From Actinoplanes campanulatus (GTDB taxonomy: Bacteria; Actinomycetota; Actinomycetes; Mycobacteriales; Micromonosporaceae): 64,000 nt of DNA. The translations under genes were made by a program, and so were the position numbers. Location of the stretch: NCBI RefSeq assembly GCF_014647795.1, contig NZ_BMPW01000019.1:124001-188000 (forward strand), read 5' to 3'. Within the stretch, counting starts at the first letter, position 1, and every line of letters starts with the position of its first letter. Below the pieces are notes generated by a model. The model was not told where the DNA came from. It saw nothing but the letters and a program-made list of their open reading frames with translations, and did not search any database. This document shows positions 1-8,245 of the stretch, in pieces.

Positions 1-143
1 CCGTCGGGAAGTGATTCGGTCGCGGAGGCCATGCGCAGCAGCCGCCCCACCAGCTTTTGATTCGGCTTGGCTTTGACCTTCCCCGTACCCGCGGCATCCG
101 GGCGTGCCTGGGCGGGGTAAGTGACGGCGGTCTGGGTCGGCAT
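1..143 (-). CDS. hypothetical protein, N-terminal fragment
   Basis: This is the first 47 codons of a minus-strand gene that runs off the left edge of the window. The ATG at 141-143 is preceded by a GAGGA ribosome-binding site at good spacing. The visible N-terminus is Ala/Pro/Lys-rich (begins MPTQTAVTYPAQ) and has no motif I recognise. It may be the last member of the minus-strand operon that begins near 2684. Function unknown. Confidence 0.5.
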   Translation of the reverse strand, partial: MPTQTAVTYPAQARPDAAGTGKVKAKPNQKLVGRLLRMASATESLPD

Positions 144-392
144 GGTGTTTCCTCGTCTCCCACCAGCGTGGTGGGCTGAATCGCTCCGTCGCGCAGGCAT
201 GCGATGAACAAGGTCTTGTGGCGGCGCTGTCAGCTGCTCGCCGACTCGGAATGGCTGTGAGTCGTGGTTGCTTAGCCCGATGATTGCGGTGGGGCAACGT
301 ACCTTCCGCGGGCGGCACAGAGACCGGATCTCGTGTCCAGACTGGTAACTGGGTTGACGCCGAGCATCGGCTTGTCGTCTGCGGCTGCGCTG

Positions 393-785
393 CTATCGGC
401 CTGGTGAGGGCGTCGCCAGCGCGTGAAGCAGTGTTTCCACTTCGTCGCCGTGAGTTCCCCGGCAGACAGCACACAGGTAGTCCAGACAGTCGGCTGGTTT
501 CACGGTCGACGGCCGGTACAGGTGGTCCCCGAAGGCGATGGGCTCGACCACGATGTACGGCATGATCTCTGCGATCCCGAGGACGTCCAGCAATCCCTCG
601 GGTACCATCCCGCCGAAGCAGAAGTGCAGCTCATGTGTGGGGAAGCTCGTGAATGCCCCGTCGATCGGGATTGCTGGGCGGTTACCTCCCTCGAGGCAGT
701 GTGGCGCGTGGAACACCACGCCCGGCGGGTAGTGCCGGCGCTCGCCTGTCGTGCTGGCCGGTGTGCCGGCCGGCAGCTCGCTCAT
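393..785 (-). CDS. hypothetical protein with C-terminal Cys cluster
   Basis: A 130-residue protein preceded by a strong GGAGGAGG ribosome-binding site immediately upstream of the ATG at 783-785. I do not recognise the family. Visible features are a His/Cys-containing first half and a C-terminal cluster Cys100, Cys105, Cys108 (DCLDYLCAVCRG) that could bind a metal. It lies 51 bp downstream of the methyltransferase on the same strand and is probably co-transcribed with it. Confidence 0.6.
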   Translation of the reverse strand: MSELPAGTPASTTGERRHYPPGVVFHAPHCLEGGNRPAIPIDGAFTSFPTHELHFCFGGMVPEGLLDVLGIAEIMPYIVVEPIAFGDHLYRPSTVKPADCLDYLCAVCRGTHGDEVETLLHALATPSPGR

Positions 786-836
786 CGCCTCCTCCTTCTC
801 CTTGCTCGCCGCCCGAAGGCCGCTTCGCGGTAGGTG

Positions 837-1664
837 TCATGGCTTGCGGGCCAGGCCGGCCCAGTAGTACGCGGCTTGCGGCTCATCGACAGGGCCATCG
901 GGCTGCCACGCCGACACGGGCACCAACCCCGGCTCCACGAGTTCCCAATCACCGAAGAACCGGGCCACCTCCTGCCGGTTGCGGACGACCAACGTCATCC
1001 CGGCACCGGTGGCCGCCGCAACCGCAGCGTCAACTTCGGCCGCGTTGAAATCCGCGGTCGGGTGGGTGATCGCCAGGAAGCTACCCGAGGGAGCCGCGTC
1101 ACGTAGCTCGGCGACCCGAGCCCAGGGATCCTCGGTATCAGCGAGCAGCATCAGCACTGCGATCAGGGTCAACCCGATCGGCTCGGTCAGATCGAGGGTG
1201 TCCTTGACCACCGGGCTGTCCAGAATCGACTGCGATTCGCGCAGGTCAGCGGCAAGGTATTCGCAGCGCCCTTGGTCGGTGCTGAGCATCAGAGCACGAG
1301 CGTGCACGAGCACGAGCGGGTCGTTGTCGACGTACACGACGCGGGTCTGCGGGTTGACCTGTTGCGCGACCTGATGCAGGTTCGGCTCCGTCGGAATGCC
1401 GGTACCGATGTCCAGGAACTGCCGAACGCCCGCACCCGCAAGGTGACGCACTACCCGGTGGACGAACTTGCGGTTCTCGCCGGCCATGTAACGCATGCCG
1501 GGAATCGCCGCGATCATCGCCTCGCCGACTTCTCGGTCGACGGCGAAGTTGTCCTTGCCGCCCAGCCAGTAGTCGTAGATCCGGGCGGAGTGCGGCGCGT
1601 CGCTCTTGAAGGTCGGCGGATGGCGATCCGCCGTCGAGGTTCCGGACCCGTGATCGAGGTTCAT
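837..1664 (-). CDS. SAM-dependent methyltransferase (Methyltransf_19 family)
   Basis: A 275-residue class I methyltransferase of the actinomycete family formerly called DUF574. The family signature is visible at residues 27-40 (ARIYDYWLGGKDNF), followed by the SAM-binding glycine motif DIGTG at 85-89 and a VDNDP acidic strand. The reading frame continues upstream to 1868, but the ATG at 1664 places the protein start just ahead of the conserved region, which matches the family. Substrates of this family are mostly unknown. It sits between the GNAT gene and the 130-aa gene in one minus-strand operon. Confidence 0.85.
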   Translation of the reverse strand: MNLDHGSGTSTADRHPPTFKSDAPHSARIYDYWLGGKDNFAVDREVGEAMIAAIPGMRYMAGENRKFVHRVVRHLAGAGVRQFLDIGTGIPTEPNLHQVAQQVNPQTRVVYVDNDPLVLVHARALMLSTDQGRCEYLAADLRESQSILDSPVVKDTLDLTEPIGLTLIAVLMLLADTEDPWARVAELRDAAPSGSFLAITHPTADFNAAEVDAAVAAATGAGMTLVVRNRQEVARFFGDWELVEPGLVPVSAWQPDGPVDEPQAAYYWAGLARKP

Positions 1665-1773
1665 ACCAGCACCGTCTCGCCGATAGGTCCGCTCCGGGAA
1701 CGCTGGCTGGATACTGCTGGCGCCCGCCGGCGATCGATGCGGGTGGCACGGCCCGGCAGTGGCGCTGCCGCGT

Positions 1774-2466
1774 TCACAGTGCCCTCCGCACCGGCTTACA
1801 GGCCGTACTGACGGCGCCAGCGGTGTCACGACCAGCGCAACCGACAGGGCCCTGCCCGGCGAAGGCATTCACGGGAACACGCACGGCACTGGAGTCGGCT
1901 GTACGGAGCATCGGCTGGACGGTTGCCGATCCACGACCGAGAGGGGCCGGATCGCCGTACGGACGATATCCGCACCGTACGGCCACGGCCGTGACAGCAT
2001 CATCAGCCGCGAGCAAACAGCGCGGCCGCGCTGTAAAACCCTCGAGATGTTCGGTGAGCAGCGCGCTCGCGATACCGTGCCGCTGCCAACGCGGCAGAAC
2101 TCCCAACCCGGCCAGCCGTAGATGTGGCTGGCATTCGTGCGCCTGCCCGGATGCGGCATCGAGCTCGCCGAGCTTGGCGGCGAAAGCGCCTCCGCCGCTT
2201 GCGTTCACCGCTCGGGCAGAGCTGGGAGTCTCACAGGGCAGCCACAGCGCCGCAGCGATTATCTGATCGCCGATCTCGACGATGCGCGCTGCACCATATT
2301 GCATGGCCTCCGCCGTCCGGCCCACATGGTGATGGAACAGGTGGCGACCGCGGGCGACCGGCTCGACCTCCAGCCAACGGCCCAACATCGTGGGCAGCGC
2401 CGCGGCCGCAAGCACACCCGACAGGGGCCGGATGTCCCAGTAGGTCGCATCTCGGGTTGTCCACAT
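1774..2466 (-). CDS. GNAT family N-acetyltransferase
   Basis: A 230-residue acetyltransferase. The acetyl-CoA-binding motif A is visible (LGVLPRWQRHGIASALL, around residues 123-139). The frame is open to 2526, but the ATG at 2464-2466 overlaps the stop codon of the 72-aa gene upstream as TGATG, which indicates translational coupling and decides the start. The C-terminal tail after the GNAT fold is about 40 residues longer than usual and of low complexity. Substrate unknown. Confidence 0.75.
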   Translation of the reverse strand: MWTTRDATYWDIRPLSGVLAAAALPTMLGRWLEVEPVARGRHLFHHHVGRTAEAMQYGAARIVEIGDQIIAAALWLPCETPSSARAVNASGGGAFAAKLGELDAASGQAHECQPHLRLAGLGVLPRWQRHGIASALLTEHLEGFTARPRCLLAADDAVTAVAVRCGYRPYGDPAPLGRGSATVQPMLRTADSSAVRVPVNAFAGQGPVGCAGRDTAGAVSTACKPVRRAL

Positions 2467-2684
2467 CAGCAAACTCCCGTTCGCGCGCCTGGAGCATGAG
2501 CGAGCATGCCTGCTCGGCTGGAACAACGCGCGGAAGCGCTCGCCGGCCAGGCGCCGCGCCGATAGGCGCCGAGTCCCCCGTCGTAGACGGCGATGCCGAC
2601 GAGCAGCCGCGGACCATCACCGACCCGAGCTTGCGTGGTGCTGGACTGCTCGGTGCGACGGGTGCTCGCGGCGATCTCAGCCAT
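2466..2684 (-). CDS. small protein, translationally coupled to GNAT
   Basis: A 72-residue protein starting MAEIAASTRRTEQ with a GAGGA ribosome-binding site and ending in a TGATG overlap with the GNAT gene. It is the first gene of the minus-strand operon that extends to position 393 or beyond. About 160 bp upstream lies one of the three GATTCCC repeat elements. No domain is recognised; the second half is Arg/Ala/Gly-rich. Confidence 0.5.
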   Translation of the reverse strand: MAEIAASTRRTEQSSTTQARVGDGPRLLVGIAVYDGGLGAYRRGAWPASASARCSSRAGMLAHAPGARTGVC

Positions 2685-2838
2685 GATCGTTTCCTCGCAT
2701 CATCTTGTGACTGGCGGTCCCGCATCGTTCCCGACTCTGGCCAGCAGCACGGTGCGAGGCTCTGCACCACTGGTATCTGCCATTCGAGGAGATGCCCAAT
2801 CTGTGTTGCTCCACAATCGCTCTTGCGCGAGGCGGGAG

Positions 2839-2882
2839 GAATCCCTGTTTCATGGGAATCGAGAGGAATTTAAAAGGGAATC
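2839..2882 (-). promoter_or_regulatory. triple GATTCCC element, copy C
   Basis: Read on the minus strand there are three repeats, GATTCCC (2882-2876), AATTCCT (2870-2864) and GATTCCC (2860-2854), at offsets 0, 12 and 22. A fourth GATTCC half-site begins at offset 39 (2843). The same layout occurs at 9946-9989 and 30746-30790. The element lies between the minus-strand operon starting at 2684 and the divergent XRE regulator gene at 3034, the usual place for an autoregulated operator. The rest of the 2685-3033 gap shows nothing else I can support. The function is inferred from position and repetition. Confidence 0.6.
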
Positions 2883-3033
2883 GGCACGGGAACTATGTGC
2901 CGTGAGCTGCGGAGACGTCGCTGATCGTCGCTCGTGAGGGTCTGGCGGCGTTTCAGGGGTGGGTTACGATGCCGACATTGCCGCTTCTCGTCGGCGGCGT
3001 AATCGAATGCGGCGGAGCAGGGAAGGTCGCGTT

Positions 3034-3906
3034 GTGAACTTCAGCCCGTATGTGAATCGGCTTTGGCTTGCCGCGGCGATCCTCGATGCGCGCAAGCAAG
3101 CCGGATACACCACTGACAGGTTGTCGCAGGAGACCGGTATACAGCGGCAGAAGATCAGTCACATCGAGACCGCTAATCGGCCGGTCGATCCTGCGGCCAT
3201 CCGCCTCATCCTGGATGCCCTCCGTGTTGCGGCACCGAGCCACACCAAGATCATGCAAGCTGCCGAAAGAGCCGCGGCACAAGGATGGTGGAAGCGCTAT
3301 GACGACGAGATGGGTCCGCGTCAAGCGCAGACCGCCGACCTGGAAGCCGGTGCCGGCACGATCTTCGAGTATCAGCCGTTTCTCATTCCGGGGCTCTTGC
3401 AGACACCGGACTTCGCGCGGGCGCGCGCTGATGCGGCGCGCACCGCCCGCAGCCGCCGCTTCTCCACCGCTCGCGCGCTCGAAGCGCGTAAGCAACGCCA
3501 GGCCATCCTGTCCGGGCCGGCCGCGACCCCGTACGAGGTGGTGATCGATGAGACGGCTCTTCGTCGGCGCACGGTCACCGCGGAGGTGATGCACGGTCAG
3601 TTGGAACACCTGATCGATGCGACGCTGAATCTGCGGGCGGTGACCGTGCGTGTCTTGCCGCTCGATGCCGTGCTCGCGGAGCGGTTGCAGGCCCGCAGCG
3701 CGTTCTCGTACTACACCTATTCCGACCCCGAGGATTTTGAGATCGTGACGGTCGATACAAATATCGACGACATGATCCTTACCGACGAAACAAAAGTAGG
3801 GGTTTACGCCTGTCTGCGTTCGGAATTGCAGGAGGACGCGTTGAGCGCGGCCGATTCTCTCGACCTTCTCGCCATCCTGGCGCAGGAGCTTTTAACAAGG
3901 AGATGA
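3034..3906 (+). CDS. XRE-family regulator with DUF5753 domain
   Basis: A 290-residue transcription regulator. The N-terminal helix-turn-helix lies around residues 12-60 (LAAAILDARKQAGYT to KISHIETANRPVDP). The C-terminal DUF5753 domain has the typical EYQPFLIPGLLQTPDFAR stretch. The GTG at 3034 is chosen because GGGAAGG precedes it at good spacing and the longer frame adds only Arg-rich residues. Its stop overlaps the start region of a DUF397 gene, the standard pairing in actinomycetes, where such pairs act as regulators. It is the best candidate to bind the repeat element at 2839-2882 and, by extension, its two copies. Confidence 0.88.
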   Translation: MNFSPYVNRLWLAAAILDARKQAGYTTDRLSQETGIQRQKISHIETANRPVDPAAIRLILDALRVAAPSHTKIMQAAERAAAQGWWKRYDDEMGPRQAQTADLEAGAGTIFEYQPFLIPGLLQTPDFARARADAARTARSRRFSTARALEARKQRQAILSGPAATPYEVVIDETALRRRTVTAEVMHGQLEHLIDATLNLRAVTVRVLPLDAVLAERLQARSAFSYYTYSDPEDFEIVTVDTNIDDMILTDETKVGVYACLRSELQEDALSAADSLDLLAILAQELLTRR

Positions 3907-3908
3907 GT

Positions 3909-4109
3909 ATGGAAAACACTGCGGCAGGAATGTGGTTCAAGTCCGGCCGTTCGGCCCCGGACGCAAACTGTGTTGAGGTCCGATACCTTTCCGGAGGCGG
4001 AGTCGAGGTGCGTAACTCCAAGCGTCCGGAAGGCGGGACGCTCATCTTCACCGACGCGGAGTTCGATGCCTGGGTTGGCGGCGCCAAGGACGGCGACTTC
4101 GACCGCTGA
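3909..4109 (+). CDS. DUF397 domain protein, partner of the XRE regulator
   Basis: A 66-residue protein with the DUF397 pattern: an N-terminal WFKSGRS, a central CVEV followed by VRNSKRPEGG, then FTDAEFDAW. AAGGAG at 3897-3902 is six bases from the ATG at 3909; the ATG at 3903 directly abuts the Shine-Dalgarno and is less likely. It partners the DUF5753 regulator immediately upstream. DUF397 proteins are thought to modulate their XRE partner. Confidence 0.88.
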   Translation: MENTAAGMWFKSGRSAPDANCVEVRYLSGGGVEVRNSKRPEGGTLIFTDAEFDAWVGGAKDGDFDR

Positions 4110-4238
4110 CGCCAGCCCGAGCAGCAACACCGATGGGTGGCCTGCCCCGGCCCATGCATTGCGGACCCGGCGGGCCGCCCATCACCATATGTATGCCTTG
4201 GTCGCTGCAGCCCCTACCCAACGCAGGAAGAGACGGCA

Positions 4239-4532
4239 ATGCCCGAGTCGGACGCGGTACCGAACGAGCGGTTCCGTGATGCACGCATCCGGCTGTTCGG
4301 CACCAGACAGGTCCTCGCCGAAGCAGTCAACATGGTGCCGACCTCCATCGTCGTATCTGAAAACGACATCGGCAAGCTCAAGCGAGGTGAGGTCACCTGG
4401 CCTCGCGAGCCGCGCCGATCAGGGTTTCCAGGCACCACCAGGCCGGCGCGGATCACGTCTGCATCAACGCCCTCGACCCGGACCTACGCGTGCTGCCGTT
4501 ACCGCAATGGCGGCAGCTGGCAGCCATCATGA
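4239..4532 (+). pseudogene. truncated copy of an XRE-TPR regulator N-terminus
   Basis: The first 53 or so residues (NERFRDARIRLFGTRQVLAE to GEVTWPREPRR) match the helix-turn-helix region of the intact regulator that follows at 4642. After the PREPRR position similarity ends and the frame runs into an unrelated Ser/Thr/Arg-rich tail. The start ATG at 4239 has a GGAAGAGA ribosome-binding site. The TPR part is missing, so this looks like a decayed tandem duplicate. It could still encode a short DNA-binding peptide. Confidence 0.6.
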
Positions 4533-4641
4533 TGCGATGACCCGGCAACAGCACACCACCGTCACGGCACGACGGCTGATGGCCAGGACTGGGCAGCACT
4601 CGGCCGCACCGTTCGCGAACATCGGTCTTTAGGAGGCGGCG

Positions 4642-6012
4642 ATTTCTGCGCAGAACGCGACTCCCAATAAACTGTTCCGTGATGCGCGCCGACGGTTGTT
4701 CGGCAGCAGGCAGGCCCTCGCCGACGCCGTCAACCAGCTCGTGCCGGACGCCTACCGGGTATCGGACAACGACATCGGCAAGATCGAACGCGGCCAGGTC
4801 ACCTGGCCTCGCCAACCACGACGCGACGCATACCGGCAGACACTGCAAGCTCGCATCGACGCGGAGCTCGGATTCTTCGATCGACGAGCCCCGCAAGCTG
4901 AAGGCACTGGTTCGGTGACGGAAGTCCGTTCGAGCCCGAAAATCAATGCGCCGCGACTGGTGAGCTCGTCCTTCTTGGAAGAATCCGCGGAGTCAGCCCT
5001 TGCGGTCGGCGCTGGGTTCGACGCGGAAGATCCGGGACTTTGGACCAGAATGGGTGAAGAGCCGCCGGGCTCGCTTGCTGACCAATTCCAGACTCTGGAC
5101 TCATCCAACGGCGAATGGAATAGCTTTTCGGTAGTTACTAGCATGCTGGCGCAGCAACGGCAAAATGTAGCTCCCGCAGCGCTTCTGAATCTGGTTGAGG
5201 CGCATCGCGAATGCCTGTATACGCTATTCCGGCATCCGGGCTCGCAGCCTATCCGGAAAGAGATCGGCGCGATGCTTGGTGAAGCATCGGTGGTTGCTAG
5301 CCGGTTGTGGAGCGCTCAGGGCAATAGAAGCATGGCGCTTGCGCATTGCGCCTATGCCAGACGTCTTGCTGACCAGCTACACCATCCGCGCCTTGGTGCT
5401 ACGGCGCGTATATTCGAGAGCAACCTACATTCTGATGCTTCGACTCTGATCGAGGCCAACGGTGACGTCATGGTGGGCTTGAGGCTCCTTGATGAGGCAG
5501 CCGCAGCTTCTCACCTGCTAACAGCGCCAGCTCGCGCTCGGATTGCAGCAGAACAGGCCCAAACCTTCGCTGCGCTGGGCCTGCGACGCGAGGCTAACTT
5601 GGCCTTGGAATGTGCTTACGAGGCAGCCGAAGAGATCATGCCCGAAGACCGTATCGGACTATATAGTGACTGGGGCATCAATCGTGTGCGAGTCTACGAG
5701 GGCACCTGTCAGCTTCTCTTAAGGAGTCCCGAGAAAGCCATAGAGGTGCTTGAGCCGGCCGTCAAGAACCTCGCCGAAGATCAGCAGCAAACAAACGTCA
5801 TGCTTGCGGCGCAGGTCGACCTTGCTAGCTCATACGCTGAAACTGGTGAAGTTGAGGAGTGCTGCTCACTCCTGGGTGCCACCTATGACCGGTTGGCTGC
5901 AGTCGGCAACCTCCGGGGAATTTACCGTGCTCGCCAGGCCCGGCGACGTCTTGAGGCGTGGAACGGCGAACGTTCGATCCGACAGCTCGATGCCCGCATG
6001 AAAACGGCCTAG
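4642..6012 (+). CDS. XRE-family regulator with TPR-like C-terminal region
   Basis: A helix-turn-helix lies at roughly residues 8-55 (LFGSRQALADAVNQL, NDIGKIERGQVTWPR). It is followed by a long alpha-helical region that looks like tetratricopeptide repeats. The first ATG in frame (4696) falls inside the helix-turn-helix. AGGAGG at 4631-4636 is five bases upstream of an ATT at 4642, and translation from there gives PNKLFRDARRRLFG, matching the N-termini of the paralogues at 8242-9621 and 28604-29881. A TAG at 4630-4632 blocks anything further upstream, so an ATT start is the best reading. Base composition here is less GC-rich than in the biosynthetic operons. Confidence 0.8.
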   Translation: MSAQNATPNKLFRDARRRLFGSRQALADAVNQLVPDAYRVSDNDIGKIERGQVTWPRQPRRDAYRQTLQARIDAELGFFDRRAPQAEGTGSVTEVRSSPKINAPRLVSSSFLEESAESALAVGAGFDAEDPGLWTRMGEEPPGSLADQFQTLDSSNGEWNSFSVVTSMLAQQRQNVAPAALLNLVEAHRECLYTLFRHPGSQPIRKEIGAMLGEASVVASRLWSAQGNRSMALAHCAYARRLADQLHHPRLGATARIFESNLHSDASTLIEANGDVMVGLRLLDEAAAASHLLTAPARARIAAEQAQTFAALGLRREANLALECAYEAAEEIMPEDRIGLYSDWGINRVRVYEGTCQLLLRSPEKAIEVLEPAVKNLAEDQQQTNVMLAAQVDLASSYAETGEVEECCSLLGATYDRLAAVGNLRGIYRARQARRRLEAWNGERSIRQLDARMKTA

Positions 6013-6027
6013 GCGATTCGGTGATCC

Positions 6028-6759
6028 CTAACCAAGAACGATTTCTTTGACAGCAGGAATAACCCTTGAAGGGTCTAGGGAATCCAAAATTACATCTGGC
6101 GCATGTTGCTCCAACTCTGCCCGGGTTGCGCGATGACTGACCGCGATCACGTGGAATCCGGCGTGCCGAGCGCAAGCAATGTCGTTTGGCGCATCGCCAA
6201 TTACGACGGTCTTTCGAGGGTCTAGCTCATGATTGTAGAATCGACTGAATCGTTGCTTCACCACGTCTGGGAGTTGGAATCGATCTCGTTTGTCCGACCC
6301 GTAACCGCCGATCCGGAGGTCCAGGTGGGCATCCAGCCCGTTTTCGCTGAGCTTAACCTCGGCGGCCGACTGAAGGTTACCCGTAAGCACCGTTTGCACG
6401 AATCCTGCTTGATGCAGTTCGGCAGTGCTAGCGATTGCGCCAGGATAGGGGGGCTGACTAGCCCGCAACTCTAGACGCCCTTCGTCCATCACGACGTCAA
6501 GGTTGCTAGCGAATTGGCCAATCTGAGCCTCGGCATCGACGGGCGAAACGCCAGAGGCGATCGCCGTGTCGATAACGATAGACTCGTCTGTGTACCCGTG
6601 GACTTTCTTCTCCGGAAAGGTAACGTCTGTCTCCCCGAGTCCGTAGGTCCTCGCGATTGCCCTTCGCAGCCAGCGAAGATCTGCCGGAATGAGCGTGCCG
6701 TCGATGTCCCAGATCACCAGGCCGGGTTCCAGTACCTTCACGCGACCATGATTCCACAT
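6028..6759 (-). CDS. HAD-superfamily hydrolase
   Basis: A 243-residue phosphatase-like protein. HAD motif I is WDIDGTL near the N-terminus, motif II is a Thr in VLTGNLQ, and motif III/IV lies in VVIGDAPNDIACAR. The fold resembles the phosphoglycolate/phosphonatase-like subgroup with a helical cap. The ATG at 6759 has GAGGAT upstream; a GTG at 6777 would add six residues. It is convergent with the regulator ending at 6012. Substrate unknown. Confidence 0.82.
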   Translation of the reverse strand: MWNHGRVKVLEPGLVIWDIDGTLIPADLRWLRRAIARTYGLGETDVTFPEKKVHGYTDESIVIDTAIASGVSPVDAEAQIGQFASNLDVVMDEGRLELRASQPPYPGAIASTAELHQAGFVQTVLTGNLQSAAEVKLSENGLDAHLDLRIGGYGSDKRDRFQLPDVVKQRFSRFYNHELDPRKTVVIGDAPNDIACARHAGFHVIAVSHRATRAELEQHAPDVILDSLDPSRVIPAVKEIVLG

Positions 6760-6872
6760 ACCATCCTCGATCCGCACGACGCACGCCTGCTGGTCCAGCT
6801 AAATACCGCCTCCACCGTCATAGGGTGGACAGATAGCACATCACAGTTGAGCGGCCAGAAAGGTGAGCACCA

Positions 6873-7331
6873 ATGACGCGCAGCTGGGAGGCAACTCCGG
6901 GGCGGACCATCGTCGCGGTTTTTGACCACGGCGACGACTTCTCCACCGCCCTCAACGAGGTGTGCGCCGAACACGGCATCCGCCAAGGCTATATCCCCAT
7001 GTTCATCGCCGGCTTCGCCACCGCTGATCTCGTTGGCACCTGCGAACGCCTCGAGGACCCACTGGCCCCAGTCTGGTCAAGAGTGCAGTTCTCCAACATC
7101 GAAGCCGTCGGCGGCGGAACTCTGGCATGGGACGAAGCCGCGGACCGGATAGCGCCCCACATCCACGTAGCAGTCGGACTCAAGGAGCACAGCGCCACGG
7201 GTCACACCAGTCACCTGCTCGGAGCAACAGTGCAGTTCCTCACAGAGATGATCATTATTGAGGTGGCTGGACCCCGCATGAGCCGGCGCAAGCAACCTGA
7301 CCTGTACGACGTGCCGCTTCTGCGTATTTGA
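6873..7331 (+). CDS. PPC (DUF296) domain protein
   Basis: A 152-residue protein made almost entirely of a PPC/DUF296 domain. It has the metal-binding histidines of that fold (PHIHVAVG and GHTSHLLGATVQFLTEMII). In plants the domain occurs in AT-hook proteins; bacterial stand-alone copies are trimeric and of unknown role. The stop codon overlaps a TTG of the following hydrolase frame, and the two genes are probably co-transcribed. Confidence 0.72.
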   Translation: MTRSWEATPGRTIVAVFDHGDDFSTALNEVCAEHGIRQGYIPMFIAGFATADLVGTCERLEDPLAPVWSRVQFSNIEAVGGGTLAWDEAADRIAPHIHVAVGLKEHSATGHTSHLLGATVQFLTEMIIIEVAGPRMSRRKQPDLYDVPLLRI

Positions 7332-7411
7332 GCAACGGCGACGGACCGTCGATCGTCGTCCGACGCAGGTACCCTACCGACGACACCCCACTGTGGCTGG
7401 AGGACTGCGGG

Positions 7412-8245
7412 ATGAGCGACGAGAACGCAACCAACGGGACCACCCTGACCAGCTTCCGCAGCCGGGATGGGCTACTTCTGAAGGGCTCCTTCCAGTCGCC
7501 CGCTGCAGCCTTCGCTACCAGCGTAGTTTTCGTTCATGGTGGTGGTGTGACACGCGAAGAAGGTGGCTTTTTCACACGGCTCGCGGCCGGCCTCGCTGAT
7601 CGTGGGGTGGCATCGTTGCGGTTCGACCTACGCGGACACGGCGAGAGCAGCGGTCGCCAGGAGGACCTAACGTTGTCCGGGGTGCTGAACGACATCCACG
7701 CCGCGACCGCCCATCTGCGTCAGTTGACGGGAAACATTTCAGTCAGCCTTCTGGGTGCTAGTTTCGGAGGCGGTATTAGTGCCTACTACGCTGCTCGCTA
7801 CGCTCGTCAACTTGCGAAACTTGTGTTGATTAACCCACTCGTCAACTACAAGAAGCGTTTCATCGATGACAAGCCTTACTGGTCAGACGACCAGATCAGT
7901 GAGTCAGCCGGCCGAGAACTCGAAGAGAACGGTTTTTTGCCTCACTCGCCGACTTTCAAACTGGGACGGCCGTTGCTCAACGAGGTTTTCTATTTGCGGC
8001 CCGACCATGCGTTTGAGAAGATCACCACACCCACTCTGGTACTTCACGGCACCCGGGACACCTTCATCCCGGTGCAGAGTTCACGCGACTACGCCTCGCG
8101 GATCTCTGCGGTCAGCCGGCTCATTGAGATCGAAGGGGCGCAGCACGGAATTGCAGTACACGACGATCCGCAGTATCGGCACCCCCAGACGCAGAAGTGG
8201 CAGGCGACCGCGATCCAGGACATCGGCGACTGGATTCTTGACTAG
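7412..8245 (+). CDS. alpha/beta hydrolase
   Basis: A 277-residue serine hydrolase of the peptidase S9/dienelactone hydrolase-like type. It has an N-terminal VVFVHGGG oxyanion segment, the nucleophile elbow GASFGG, the acid in LHGTRDTFIP and the His in EGAQHGI. GGAGG lies eight bases upstream of the ATG at 7412; a TTG at 7328 could add 28 residues. Its 3' end overlaps by four bases the 3' end of the convergent regulator gene. Confidence 0.85.
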   Translation: MSDENATNGTTLTSFRSRDGLLLKGSFQSPAAAFATSVVFVHGGGVTREEGGFFTRLAAGLADRGVASLRFDLRGHGESSGRQEDLTLSGVLNDIHAATAHLRQLTGNISVSLLGASFGGGISAYYAARYARQLAKLVLINPLVNYKKRFIDDKPYWSDDQISESAGRELEENGFLPHSPTFKLGRPLLNEVFYLRPDHAFEKITTPTLVLHGTRDTFIPVQSSRDYASRISAVSRLIEIEGAQHGIAVHDDPQYRHPQTQKWQATAIQDIGDWILD

